Shown here: positions 41,467 to 49,253 of the stretch, in pieces
How the letters are laid out: each line of letters starts with the position of its first letter
Numbering within the stretch: the first letter of the stretch is position 1
Assembly: GCA_030427825.1 (NCBI GenBank)
Contig: JAUICO010000024.1
Location: forward strand, 1 to 49,253
Length of the DNA stretch: 49,253 bases
Origin: a bacterium
Lineage (GTDB): Bacteria > Myxococcota_A > Bradymonadia > REDH01
Reading direction: 5' to 3'
Notes under the pieces: model-generated
What the model was told of the DNA's origin: nothing
Database searches by the model: none
What the model saw: the letters and a program-made list of their open reading frames with translations, nothing else
Made by a program: the position numbers and the translations under genes

Positions 41467-42636
41467 ATGCAACTCAAGACAACGCCTGCGGCCCGATCGA
41501 GAGTACCGGGCCGCGCCCTCATCCTCCTGTTGCCGGCACTCGTCATGATCGGCTGCCGGAAGCAGGACGCGCCGCCCGAAGCGCAGCGCCACGAGCGACC
41601 GACAGGGGGCCCGACGGAGGCCGCTGAGCTCGATCCAATGGCGCGCTTTGAGGCAATGATGCTGCGCTACACCCCCGGACCGCATGTGGTCGTTGAGGGC
41701 GGACTTCCGCGGGAAGAGGTTCGCGGAAGCGTCTTCGCGTGGATGTCCCGCGAGGGCCGCACCATCGACACTCCGTGGCTCGTCCTGAACGGACAGCTGC
41801 TCGCCCACCGCGCACCGGACACCTCGTTAAGCTCTCGCGGCCCCGGTCTGGAGCTGCGCCGAGACGGCATTCAAACCATCATCGCGGGGGTGCCGAACGC
41901 GCTCGCGCTTCGTGTGAGCGACCCGGACGGTCTCACTGACATCGTCGGATTTCACATCGCTTTTCAGGACTACCTCGGCCACTTCTACGTCCCCGCGATG
42001 ATCGGCGGTGAGGTTATGCCCGAAGACCCCTCTGACCCCGGGGCGATCTCGCTGCATTTCGGAGTAGAGACTCCTCAACGGCCGGATGGCAGCCTCGCAA
42101 CCCATGAACCGTTTCAGACGACGATGTACGTCGCAGCCATCGACCGCGCGCGCAACGTGTCGCAGTACGTGACCCAGCAGCTGCAGGTGACCCCGCTCGG
42201 AACCGGCGACGTTGAGGTGACGTTGACAATGTCCCAGGCAACGGACCTCGATCTCTACGTGCGTGAGCCGAGCGGTGCGGTGGTCTATTATGGCAACGAA
42301 CGTGTAGCCAATGGCGGACAACTCGACCTGGACGCGAACGCAGCCTGTGACAGCAACATGGGCATCAACAACGAACACATCTTCTGGCCCGCAGGCGCGG
42401 CACCGGCGGGTAGCTACGACGTCATGGTCGCGCACTACGAATCGTGTGTGGGCGGTGCGCCTGTCGACTACACAGTGACTGTCGAAAACTGCGGCGAGAC
42501 GGTGGTGTTTGCCGGCCGCTTCGCCGGCGGCGGCGACGCAGAGGCATGCATGCACCCCAGCAACCTGGATTCGCGGCCGGAGTGGTGCCAGCACGTTGTG
42601 AAGTTTCAGGTAGACCCCTGTGAGGACCTGCAATGA
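41467..42636 (+). CDS. Lipoprotein with a YfaP-like (DUF2135) domain
   Basis: 389 residues. A signal peptide is followed by a lipobox near ALVMIGC (Cys30). Residues about 245-335 carry the DUF2135/YfaP pattern: VEVTLTMSQATDLDLYVREP, YYGNERVANGGQLDLDANAAC, NEHIFWPAGAAPAGSYDVMV. This is a beta-sandwich with an Asp-rich DLDLYV loop probably binding calcium. Five cysteines in the last 60 residues may form disulfides. The middle (NALALRVSDPDGLTDIVGFH) is Ig-like. It ends as ATGA with the phosphatase gene, an odd cytoplasmic partner. Confidence 0.72.
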   Translation: MQLKTTPAARSRVPGRALILLLPALVMIGCRKQDAPPEAQRHERPTGGPTEAAELDPMARFEAMMLRYTPGPHVVVEGGLPREEVRGSVFAWMSREGRTIDTPWLVLNGQLLAHRAPDTSLSSRGPGLELRRDGIQTIIAGVPNALALRVSDPDGLTDIVGFHIAFQDYLGHFYVPAMIGGEVMPEDPSDPGAISLHFGVETPQRPDGSLATHEPFQTTMYVAAIDRARNVSQYVTQQLQVTPLGTGDVEVTLTMSQATDLDLYVREPSGAVVYYGNERVANGGQLDLDANAACDSNMGINNEHIFWPAGAAPAGSYDVMVAHYESCVGGAPVDYTVTVENCGETVVFAGRFAGGGDAEACMHPSNLDSRPEWCQHVVKFQVDPCEDLQ

Positions 42637-43124
42637 GCTCAACACCCATTCGCGTCACCTTTCTGTGCCTGGGCAACATCTGCCGTTCGCCCCTCGCGGA
42701 GGGGATCTGCAGGGCGCATGTGGACGCGATGGGCGTCGCCGACCTCTTCGACATCGATAGCGCCGGAACCAGCGCCTATCACGCGGGCGACGCTCCGGAC
42801 CCGGGCTCGATCCGGGTCGCCTCTGCGCACGGGCTGGACATCAGCCGCCAACGCTCGCGGCAGTTGGTCGCGCGCGATCTGAGCGAACGCGACTTCATTG
42901 TTGCCATGGACACGTCGAACCGGCGTAACGCGCTACGCCTCGGAGCCTTTCCCGACGACCGCCTTGTTCAGATGCTTGATTTTGGCTCGGCGGAAGCAGG
43001 TCGCGACGTCCCGGATCCCTGGGGCGGCGGCAGGGATGGGTTCTCGGTGGTGTATCAGCTGATCGACGAAGCGATGCCTGGATTCATCGAGTACGCGAAA
43101 GAACTGGGTCCACGAAACCGCTAG
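42633..43124 (+). CDS. Low-molecular-weight protein tyrosine phosphatase
   Basis: 163 residues. Signature loop CLGNICRS with nucleophile Cys12 and Arg18 at the N-terminus, and general acid Asp128 in VPDPWGGG. No signal peptide. It may dephosphorylate a tyrosine kinase in exopolysaccharide control, or act on free phosphotyrosine or phosphoarginine. No kinase gene lies beside it. It overlaps the YfaP-like lipoprotein gene by four bases. Confidence 0.93.
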   Translation: MSSTPIRVTFLCLGNICRSPLAEGICRAHVDAMGVADLFDIDSAGTSAYHAGDAPDPGSIRVASAHGLDISRQRSRQLVARDLSERDFIVAMDTSNRRNALRLGAFPDDRLVQMLDFGSAEAGRDVPDPWGGGRDGFSVVYQLIDEAMPGFIEYAKELGPRNR

Positions 43125-43198
43125 CGCGCATCGATAGACGGCCGATGTGCGCGGTCGCCGCGGAGCCCCGGCGCCGTCGCCGTTGCAATGCGGGCCCC

Positions 43199-43223
43199 GG
43201 ACGCTACGATGGGCGCAGCGTCC
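43199..43223. repeat. Inverted repeat upstream of the ribonuclease D gene
   Basis: GGACGCT (43199-43205) and AGCGTCC (43217-43223) are exact reverse complements around an 11-base spacer containing TACGAT. It lies in the 162-bp gap after the phosphatase gene. A role as operator is possible but unproven. Confidence 0.3.
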
Positions 43224-43286
43224 ATTCGCGATGAGCGGCGTCGACGCGATCCGCTAAGGTGTCTGAGAACGCGCGTCGGAGGACGA

Positions 43287-44447
43287 GTGCCGGGTCGACC
43301 AATTTTTGTAGTAGACAATGACCGCGCGCTCGACCGGTTCATCGACGAGTGGTTACCCTCTATCGACGGCAATCAGATCGCTCTCGACATCGAGGAGGAC
43401 CGCGCGCGCTTCTTTCGACCGCAGGTCGCGTTGATTCAAATCACGATGGACAACGAAGACGCTATCGTGGACCCGCTGAGCTTCGACGTAGACGATCTCG
43501 CAGCCGTCGTAGAAGCCATCTGCCTGACCCCATCGTCGATCATCATGCACGGCGCCAGAAACGACGTCGTCGGCTTGAAACGCGACTTCGGCGTGGGGCC
43601 GCACCGGCTTCTGGACACGCAGATCGCTGCCCGTTTCCTGGGGCGAACACGTTTCGGCCTCGCGGCGCTGCTCGACGACGAGTTCGGGCGAACGCTGAAC
43701 AAAGAGGCGCGGCGCAGCGATTGGACCCAGCGCCCTTTGACGCCCAAGCAGCTGGCCTATGCGCGCGCGGACACCGCATGGCTGCACGGTCTGTGGGACC
43801 GATTGAACGACCTGCTCGATGATAGCGACTGGGGAGATGCGTTTGACGAGGAGTGCGATGCGCTGTCGGAACTCCCGGCAGAAGAGCTGATCTTCGACCC
43901 GCTGGGCTGGCGGAAAATCAAGGGCATCTCACGCCTGGACCCGGTCGCCGCGACACGTGCGCACATCGTGTGGCAATGGCGCGAAGATGAATCGGACCGC
44001 GCCAACGTTCACCCCAGCCGTCTTGCGCCGCCGTGGTGCATTTTGCAGATAGCGACGAATGGCGTCTCTGCGATACGCCCGGGCTCGCGTACCGGTCGGG
44101 CAGTCTCAACCGCCGGTGACGGAGCCGTGGAAAGGCTTCGTGAGCTGCTTGAGTCCGACGCAGCGAAGCGAGCGTGGGAAGCACCGCGAAAAACACGAAA
44201 AAGCAGCCGGCGTCCGGTGTCTGCCGATGTCTGGCGCAGCCGCGTCGAGGGCCTCATGCAGTGGCGCACCACAGAATGCAGGCGTACCGAACTTGAAGCA
44301 GGCTGGCTGGCACCACGGGGCGTGCTGGAGGCTGCGGCTGCGGTCGCCTCACCTACCGAGAGCGAGTTCGCCGCAGCCGACGGTGTACGCCGATGGCGGG
44401 CGCGCCGCTACACCGGCGACTGGTCAAAGATCATTCGACGAGTCTAG
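43287..44447 (+). CDS. rnd: Ribonuclease D
   Basis: 386 residues from GTG 43287, chosen because GGAGG (43278-43282) precedes it at ideal spacing; an earlier ATG lacks this. DEDDy exonuclease: Asp34 and Glu36 in ALDIEEDRA, Asp93 in HGARNDVV, Tyr158 and Asp162 in YARADT. Then HRDC-type helical domains, with FDPLGWRKIKGISRLDP in the first. It trims 3' ends of tRNA and other small RNAs. Length is close to E. coli RNase D. Confidence 0.9.
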   Translation: MPGRPIFVVDNDRALDRFIDEWLPSIDGNQIALDIEEDRARFFRPQVALIQITMDNEDAIVDPLSFDVDDLAAVVEAICLTPSSIIMHGARNDVVGLKRDFGVGPHRLLDTQIAARFLGRTRFGLAALLDDEFGRTLNKEARRSDWTQRPLTPKQLAYARADTAWLHGLWDRLNDLLDDSDWGDAFDEECDALSELPAEELIFDPLGWRKIKGISRLDPVAATRAHIVWQWREDESDRANVHPSRLAPPWCILQIATNGVSAIRPGSRTGRAVSTAGDGAVERLRELLESDAAKRAWEAPRKTRKSSRRPVSADVWRSRVEGLMQWRTTECRRTELEAGWLAPRGVLEAAAAVASPTESEFAAADGVRRWRARRYTGDWSKIIRRV

Positions 44448-44603
44448 CTCGCCTCCCGCTCCCAGCGCGGGACGTGCAGCCCGAAGCTCGGCAGGCGGCC
44501 GCGGGCACCTGTAGCGCCACCGACTCTCCGGTCTGTATTGTTTATGAACGTCTCGTCTCCTACAATCAGGCGCGACTTCGCGTTGATCATCGGGAGGATC
44601 GGG

Positions 44604-45272
44604 ATGCGCAATCAGAATGGGTGGCTTATCGCTGCGGCCGTAGCCACCGCCGGATTCACGGCCTGCAAAGGCGGCGGCGACGCCGGTGACGTCCAGGGCG
44701 CCACTACCGAGATCACAATCGACGCCGTCTTTGACGCGCAGACCGTGAGTGGTCGAGCGGGTGGGTCGGAGTCAGCTTCGTCCCACGGCGGCAATTGCGT
44801 CGGCAACATACCCGTTTCGCCTCATCATTCGTTGACGGTAAGCGCGAGCACCGAAGCGACGATCGCGGTCACCTCGGAGGCCGATACCACATTGGTAGTT
44901 GTCGGCGACGACGGCGCGCAATGCGACGACGACACAAATGGCCTGAACCCTGAGCTTCGGGGCCGCTTCGACGCCGGTACCTACCAGATCTACGTCGGCA
45001 CCTTTGATTCTGACGTCACCACCGCCGACTACACCCTGACGATTTCTCCGGCTGCAACGCAGGATGGCGCGGAGGAGCCCGAGGGGCGGGCGAACACGGG
45101 TGTCGACGCGGGCGGGGTACCGGCAGCCGCGAACAACCTCGAAGCAACAGATGCGCCCTTCCAGGCTCCACCGCACAACGGAGAGCAGGACAGTGAGGCA
45201 GGGGCCGGAGACGGCGGCGAGCGTGCCGCGCCCGGTGGCAGTGCCCCCTCTTCGCAGCCGGCCGGGGACTAG
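44604..45272 (+). CDS. Lipoprotein with PPC-like beta domain
   Basis: 222 residues from ATG 44604, with GGGAGG six bases upstream. The signal ends in FTAC (Cys about 21). Residues 75-165 (HSLTVSASTEATIAVTSEAD, then TLVVVGDDGAQCDDD, GRFDAGTYQIYVGTF and DYTLTIS) form a PPC-like beta-sandwich of the kind found on secreted proteases and surface proteins. The last 60 residues are a low-complexity Gly/Ala/Glu/Pro tail. Function unknown. A 156-bp gap precedes it, with a weak CCCGC/GCGGG stem only. Confidence 0.68.
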   Translation: MRNQNGWLIAAAVATAGFTACKGGGDAGDVQGATTEITIDAVFDAQTVSGRAGGSESASSHGGNCVGNIPVSPHHSLTVSASTEATIAVTSEADTTLVVVGDDGAQCDDDTNGLNPELRGRFDAGTYQIYVGTFDSDVTTADYTLTISPAATQDGAEEPEGRANTGVDAGGVPAAANNLEATDAPFQAPPHNGEQDSEAGAGDGGERAAPGGSAPSSQPAGD

Positions 45273-45273
45273 G

Positions 45274-45288
45274 CGGGTGTCAGACCCG
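45274..45288. terminator. Small hairpin between convergent genes
   Basis: CGGGT (45274-45278) and ACCCG (45284-45288) with loop GTCAG, two bases after the lipoprotein stop and in the 90-bp gap before the end of the convergent VKOR-DsbA gene. No U-tract, so support for termination is weak. Confidence 0.25.
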
Positions 45289-45362
45289 TGGGCTGCGGCG
45301 ACGTTCGCGATTCGCCCGCGGCCGAGGCGCCTGTCCGCTGACCGCTCCCCGCCGCCCGGTGT

Positions 45363-46553
45363 TCAGCGAGCGGCTGCGTCGCGAGCTGCTTCGACGGCCG
45401 CGGACAGGTCCGCCAGCGTGATCGAACCGGCGTACTCCTCGCCATTGATGTAGAATGTCGGCGTCCCGCGAATCCCAAAGGACTCGCCGGCTGCGCGGTC
45501 GGCGGCGACTCGTTCAGCCGCAAAATCCGAGTCCATACAGGCGAAGAGACCGTTGACGTCGAGGCCGGCCTCCCCCGCCATCTCGCGAAGCTCTTCGTCA
45601 GCAAACCTTGGCTGATTCTCGAACAACGCGTCGTGCATCTCCCAGAAGCGCCCCTGCTCATTTGCGCATACGGCAGCGGTGGCCGCGCGCGTGGAGAACT
45701 CGTGAAAGGAGAGCGGGAAGTGCCGAAACTCAATGCGCAGGTCCTCGGGGAATCGGGCCTTCAGGCGACCGAGAGTCAGCGCGAGGCGTGCGCAGTAGGG
45801 ACACTCGAAGTCGGAAAATTCGACCAGCACCACCGGCGCATCTTCAGGGCCGAAGGACGGCGCATAGTCGACGCGCAGCAGGTCCGGGTCCACCTGATTG
45901 CCGGTAACTGCGGGCTCCGGCTTGTTGTCCTTGACGCGGCTGTCGACGAGCAGACTGGATGCGACAACGCTCACGATGAACCCGACGACGAAGAGCGCGG
46001 CGAAGGGGTGCCCCACGCCCGCAGACACTTTGACGCCACCGTGGCCGGCGCGCTCGCGCCGATGCGACACGTAGAGCAGCGCCGCGCCGATGAGGCCGAT
46101 GAGATTGCAGACGTAGAGGTACGAACAGCGCGAGCATGGCTCGTCGAGCTGCGTGTAGTTCACAACCGCCAGGCGCAGAGAGAAGGCCACGGCGGCGATA
46201 AAGACCAGCAGGAGCAGATAGCTCAACCCCGCGTGACCGGCGCGGTCCGAGTCTTCGCCCTTCACGGCGTCGGCGATGTAGGTGCCCACAAGGAGAAGCA
46301 GAGCGCCGACATAGAAACCGAGGCCGAGGGCCGCGACCGGAATCCCGAAGAGCTTCGAGTAGCCGGTCTCCGCAGCCTCGGCGCATCCGTGGCTTCCGCC
46401 GGCGCCGCACAGGACCGGCTCACCAATGGACGCCGCAACGTGGATGTTGAGCAGCTCGATAGAGTAGTAGATTCCGACCGCGCAGGCGACGATGGCCAGG
46501 ATTCGACCGAGATGTTTCAGCGGTGGCATACGCTGCCTGGCGGTAGGGTGCAT
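45363..46553 (-). CDS. Vitamin K epoxide reductase-DsbA fusion
   Basis: 396 residues. Five membrane helices in the first half form a VKOR domain: loop cysteines 49 and 57, KLFGIPVAALGLGFYV, and the CSRC pair at 140-143. After a last helix (FAALFVVGFIVSVVASSLL) a periplasmic DsbA-like domain begins: VVLVEFSDFECPYCARL with Cys251/Cys254, and the cis-Pro in GTPTFYINGEEYAG. The fusion would oxidise substrate thiols with the DsbA half and re-oxidise itself through quinone at the VKOR half. GGAG precedes the ATG; a start at 46529 is the alternative. It is the only recognisable disulfide-generating system in the window. Confidence 0.9.
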   Translation of the reverse strand: MHPTARQRMPPLKHLGRILAIVACAVGIYYSIELLNIHVAASIGEPVLCGAGGSHGCAEAAETGYSKLFGIPVAALGLGFYVGALLLLVGTYIADAVKGEDSDRAGHAGLSYLLLLVFIAAVAFSLRLAVVNYTQLDEPCSRCSYLYVCNLIGLIGAALLYVSHRRERAGHGGVKVSAGVGHPFAALFVVGFIVSVVASSLLVDSRVKDNKPEPAVTGNQVDPDLLRVDYAPSFGPEDAPVVLVEFSDFECPYCARLALTLGRLKARFPEDLRIEFRHFPLSFHEFSTRAATAAVCANEQGRFWEMHDALFENQPRFADEELREMAGEAGLDVNGLFACMDSDFAAERVAADRAAGESFGIRGTPTFYINGEEYAGSITLADLSAAVEAARDAAAR

Positions 46554-46673
46554 GAATGGCGCTCCATTCAGCGCGGCTGTGCAGGGGTGTCAAGACCAAC
46601 AAGCGCTGCCGGTGCGGGTTATTCCACAGGCTGCGGGACTTGCGCGCTGCCGCGACGATAGCGAAGATGCCGT

Positions 46674-46693
46674 CGCGCGGAGAGAACCGCGCG
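46674..46693. repeat. Inverted repeat upstream of mtnD
   Basis: CGCGCGG (46674-46680) and CCGCGCG (46687-46693) are exact reverse complements with a 6-base loop, 78 bases before the mtnD start, in the 218-bp divergent gap shared with the VKOR-DsbA gene. A binding site or leader hairpin is possible. No SAM or SAH riboswitch pattern was seen there. Confidence 0.35.
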
Positions 46694-46771
46694 GGCCACA
46701 GATTCCGGGATCAGCCGAATCCGCGACCACTTGAACCCGCCTGGGATCACAGATCAACTGGGAGACACACG

Positions 46772-47302
46772 ATGGCCATAGTCACGCAGAAGTCCACCGG
46801 CACCACCTGGTCCGACCCGGAACGCATCGCCGCGCTGCTCGCTCCGCACGGGGTGCTCTACGAGCGATGGGGCGTCGAGCAGCTCGCGAGTACTCCGCGA
46901 CCGGAAGGCGTCTCCGTAGAGGATCACATCCTCAGTGTCTTCGCGCCGGAAATCGAACGCATATCGAAGGCGCGTGGATACCAGACCGCAGATGTCATCG
47001 CCCTGACCCCGGAGACGCCGAACCTGGACGCGATCTGCGCAAAGTTCGATCGTCACCACTTTCACACCGAAGACGAAGTCCGCTTCGTTGTTCATGGTCG
47101 CGGAATGTTCGCCGTGCGCGGTGAAGACGGCGACTTCTACGAGGTTGAGGTGCACCCGGGCGACCTGCTCGCCGTACCCGAGAAGATGGAGCACTACTTT
47201 GAGCTCTGTGAGGACCGCACGATCCAGTGCATCCGACTCTTCACAGATATGGCCGGCTGGGTCGCGCACTACACGGACGAGGCCGCCTCGTCGGGCGGCT
47301 GA
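46772..47302 (+). CDS. mtnD: Acireductone dioxygenase
   Basis: 176 residues from ATG 46772, with GGGAG seven bases upstream. Cupin fold with metal ligands His96, His98 and Glu102 in HHFHTEDEVRF and His141 in EKMEHYF, matching the Klebsiella enzyme's 96/98/102/140 set. With Fe(II) it converts acireductone to 4-methylthio-2-oxobutanoate and formate in the methionine salvage pathway; with Ni(II) the off-pathway CO-producing reaction occurs. It is convergent with mtnB, 6 bp apart. Confidence 0.94.
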   Translation: MAIVTQKSTGTTWSDPERIAALLAPHGVLYERWGVEQLASTPRPEGVSVEDHILSVFAPEIERISKARGYQTADVIALTPETPNLDAICAKFDRHHFHTEDEVRFVVHGRGMFAVRGEDGDFYEVEVHPGDLLAVPEKMEHYFELCEDRTIQCIRLFTDMAGWVAHYTDEAASSGG

Positions 47303-47308
47303 GCCGTC

Positions 47309-47896
47309 TCAGGCGCGCTCCTCCCACGCGAGACGACACAGGTACTCGAAGCTCTCAATATGGCGCTGCGCCTCGTCGACGTCTCTGCCCCACGCATAGA
47401 GGCCGTGCGCAGCGACGAAGACGCCGGGGACTTCGACGCCGGCGTCAATTCGCGCGCCAACCGCATCGGCCAGCCGTGGTATCTCGCGATGGTTGGGCAC
47501 GACCGGGACCTCGACAGCGTCGCGGTCCCACACACCCAGTCCCTTGATATTCTCGTAGTCGTGGAGCGTGATCGAGCTCGTCCGGTGGGAGAGCAGCGCG
47601 ACATATGGGCAGTGCGCGTGCAACACAGCCCCCGCGTCTGCGACCCGCCGATAGATCGCGTTGTGGACCGCAGTTTCAGCGGACGGCCGCGGCTCGATCG
47701 CGGAGAAATCGTCCGCCGCGATCGGCACATTCACAAAGTCTGCCGCGACAAGACGGCCCTTGTGACGCCCTGAAATGCTGACGAGGCAACTCTCACCATC
47801 TTCGCTGCGCACCGACAGATTTCCGGCGGTTCCCGGCATCCAGCCGAAGCGATAGAAATCACGCGCCGCAGCGCATAGCAGTTCGATATTCGTCAT
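47309..47896 (-). CDS. mtnB: Methylthioribulose-1-phosphate dehydratase
   Basis: 195 residues. Class II aldolase fold: PGTAGNLSVR (phosphate binding), Glu74 in RPSAETAVHN, zinc ligands His93 and His95 in LHAHCPYV, and a third His in VAAHGLYAWG. It dehydrates methylthioribulose-1-phosphate in the methionine salvage pathway, two steps before the mtnD reaction. The enolase-phosphatase (mtnC) and isomerase (mtnA) are not in the window. Confidence 0.92.
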   Translation of the reverse strand: MTNIELLCAAARDFYRFGWMPGTAGNLSVRSEDGESCLVSISGRHKGRLVAADFVNVPIAADDFSAIEPRPSAETAVHNAIYRRVADAGAVLHAHCPYVALLSHRTSSITLHDYENIKGLGVWDRDAVEVPVVPNHREIPRLADAVGARIDAGVEVPGVFVAAHGLYAWGRDVDEAQRHIESFEYLCRLAWEERA

Positions 47897-48027
47897 TGCC
47901 GCGCTCTAGCAGATCGACCGCAGAAGGTCTTGTTGCCGAAGCAGTTGCCCGTCGCACGTCGGTGTGATCATGACCGGTTCCGCCAGACGCCGTCTCGCGT
48001 CGGGAGCCCCCCGCGCCGCTCCGTACA

Positions 48028-49253
48028 ATGCCTGACGAAAGCCGTGCATTCTTCACCACTCAGACCTCACCCATCGGCCGGTTGTATCCAATGAAGACCC
48101 GCAGCAAACGCGCTCAGCACCTTGTACAGTCGCCCATCCGATCCATGACCACCGCGAGCAATCTGCACGGCGGAATCAACATGGGCCAGGGCATCTGCGA
48201 CGTACCCACGCCCGACGCTGTAAAGCGCGCTGCTGTGGCGGCCATCGAAGAGGACGTTTCAATCTACACGCGCTTCGACGGCGACAATGAACTGCGTGAG
48301 GCTTTGGCGCGCAAACTACTGCGGCACAACAATATTCAAGCCGATCCGGAAACCGAAATCGTCGTAACCTGCGGCGCGTCCGGTGCGTTTGCATGTGCGG
48401 TCACCGCCCTCTTCGACCCCGGCGACGAGATCATCCTCTTCGAGCCCTACTACGGCTACCACCTCAACACCGCGCGCGTCGGTGGACTTGTGCCTTGCCT
48501 GTACCGCCTGAACCCGCCCGAGCTCACGATCGACTTCGATCGCCTTGAGTCCCTGTTCTCGGCGAAGACACGGGCCATCGTGGTGAACACACCGGCCAAC
48601 CCGTCAGGAAAGGTGTTCACCCGGGCTGAGCTGGAGGCGATCGCCGCCCTGTGCGCGAAGTACGACTGCCTGTGCATCACCGACGAGATCTACGAGTACA
48701 TCGTATATCCGGGCGCTGAACACCTGAGCATGGCCTCGTTGCCCGGAATGCGTGAGCGCACGGTCATGATGGGCGGATACTCGAAGACCTTCTCCATCAC
48801 CGGATGGCGTATCGGGTTCGCGGTGGCGCCGCCGGCGTTAGCCGAGGCCATCGGGCTGATCAGCGACCTGCACTACATCTGCGCGCCGGCGCCGCTTCAG
48901 CGGGGCGTGGCCCGCGCGGTCGATTCTCTCGGCGACGACTACTATGCAGACATGTGCGCGTCCTACCTTGCGAAGCGTGATCGCTTCTGCGGCGTGCTCG
49001 GCGACATCGGGCTGGATCCCGTAGTGCCCGATGGTGCGTACTACGTGCTGGCCGACATCCGCCGCCTGGGCGAAGACACCGCGCAGGCCGCAGCGATGCG
49101 GGTGCTGATCGACGGAGGCGTCGCGCCGATTCCCGGCAGCGCGTTCTTCACGGACGAAGTCGGCGAACACTATGTCCGCTTCTGCTACGCGAAACGGCCT
49201 GAGCATCTCGACGAGGCGTGTGAACGTCTCAGTGCGTGGGGACGACGACTCAC
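48028..49253 (+). CDS. Class I/II pyridoxal-phosphate aminotransferase (3' end outside window)
   Basis: Open frame from ATG 48028 to the window edge (408 codons so far); an internal ATG at 48091 is the alternative start. GGINMGQGICDVPTP near the N-terminus, VVTCGASGAFACAV, VNTPANPSGKVFT, DEIYEYIVYPG and the PLP lysine 253 in YSKTFSITGWRIGF, with the C-terminal Arg in HYVRFCYAK. This is the aspartate-aminotransferase fold group that includes glutamine-dependent methionine transaminases. Next to mtnB and mtnD it probably transaminates 4-methylthio-2-oxobutanoate to methionine (inference). The 131-bp divergent gap from mtnB shows no clear motif. Confidence 0.85.
   Translation, partial: MPDESRAFFTTQTSPIGRLYPMKTRSKRAQHLVQSPIRSMTTASNLHGGINMGQGICDVPTPDAVKRAAVAAIEEDVSIYTRFDGDNELREALARKLLRHNNIQADPETEIVVTCGASGAFACAVTALFDPGDEIILFEPYYGYHLNTARVGGLVPCLYRLNPPELTIDFDRLESLFSAKTRAIVVNTPANPSGKVFTRAELEAIAALCAKYDCLCITDEIYEYIVYPGAEHLSMASLPGMRERTVMMGGYSKTFSITGWRIGFAVAPPALAEAIGLISDLHYICAPAPLQRGVARAVDSLGDDYYADMCASYLAKRDRFCGVLGDIGLDPVVPDGAYYVLADIRRLGEDTAQAAAMRVLIDGGVAPIPGSAFFTDEVGEHYVRFCYAKRPEHLDEACERLSAWGRRL

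Noticed and set aside
47897..48027. SAM or SAH riboswitch before the aminotransferase
   Set aside because: No matching core motif or helix arrangement could be found in this gap.

Overview
The window is a high-GC, densely packed bacterial chromosome segment. It has many lipoproteins with Asp/Thr/Ser/Gly-rich linkers after the lipobox, many ATGA, GTGA and TGATG stop/start overlaps, outer-membrane beta-barrels, a type II aryl polyene (APE) pigment cluster and a cytochrome c-dependent nitric oxide reductase. This suggests a Gram-negative bacterium of the Myxococcota (former Deltaproteobacteria) or a relative. The phylum is an inference from gene style, not from a marker gene. No rRNA, tRNA, insertion sequence, CRISPR array or phage gene was seen. 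No stretch over 300 bases lacks a gene.

Layout. (1) 1-6976, minus: a tightly coupled envelope operon. In order of transcription it holds two OB-fold-like lipoproteins, an outer-membrane beta-barrel with a 43-cysteine repeat extension, a lamin-tail-domain lipoprotein and two phospholipase D-like proteins, the last running off the left edge. (2) 7.2-8.8 kb, plus: a hotdog thioesterase and a lipoprotein. (3) 8.8-13.1 kb, minus: two tandem thioredoxin-fold lipoproteins followed by a pair of ArsA/Get3-like ATPases. (4) 13.3-14.5 kb, plus: two more thioredoxin-fold envelope proteins. (5) 14.7-39.8 kb: an APE biosynthesis locus in two blocks. The first block (14.7-19.1 kb) holds ketoreductase, halogenase-like flavoprotein, ketosynthase, chain-length factor and dehydratase. 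The second (24.3-39.8 kb) holds methyltransferase and a second halogenase-like flavoprotein on minus, then acyltransferase, ACP, membrane protein, AMP-ligase/dehydratase fusion, glycosyltransferase, second acyltransferase, aromatic amino acid ammonia-lyase, thioesterase, LolA-like protein, RND exporter and DUF3261 lipoprotein on plus, with an outer-membrane protein at the end. Between the blocks sits a complete norCBQD operon (19.3-24.2 kb) with its own promoter-like region and an unusual two-heme NorC. (6) 39.8-46.6 kb: housekeeping and envelope genes, including a glycerophosphodiester phosphodiesterase, a DUF6918-like protein, a YfaP-like lipoprotein coupled to a low-molecular-weight phosphatase, ribonuclease D, a lipoprotein and a VKOR-DsbA fusion. 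(7) 46.8-49.3 kb: methionine salvage genes mtnD and mtnB, and an aminotransferase cut by the right edge.

How it fits together. The APE locus encodes a near-complete assembly line: a cinnamate-type starter from the ammonia-lyase, activation by the AMP-ligase, elongation by KS/CLF on one ACP, reduction and dehydration, then tailoring by methyltransferase and flavoproteins, lipid attachment by acyltransferases, and export through the LolA-like/RND/DUF3261 proteins. APE pigments are known as antioxidants, so nesting an NO-detoxifying reductase between the two halves suggests an oxidative/nitrosative stress locus (inference). Several thioredoxin-fold proteins and the VKOR-DsbA fusion give the envelope a large thiol-handling capacity. 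That may matter for c-type cytochrome maturation and for the cysteine-repeat beta-barrel. The least explained part is the left-edge lipoprotein operon, which combines nuclease-like, lamin-tail and OB-like folds at the cell surface.
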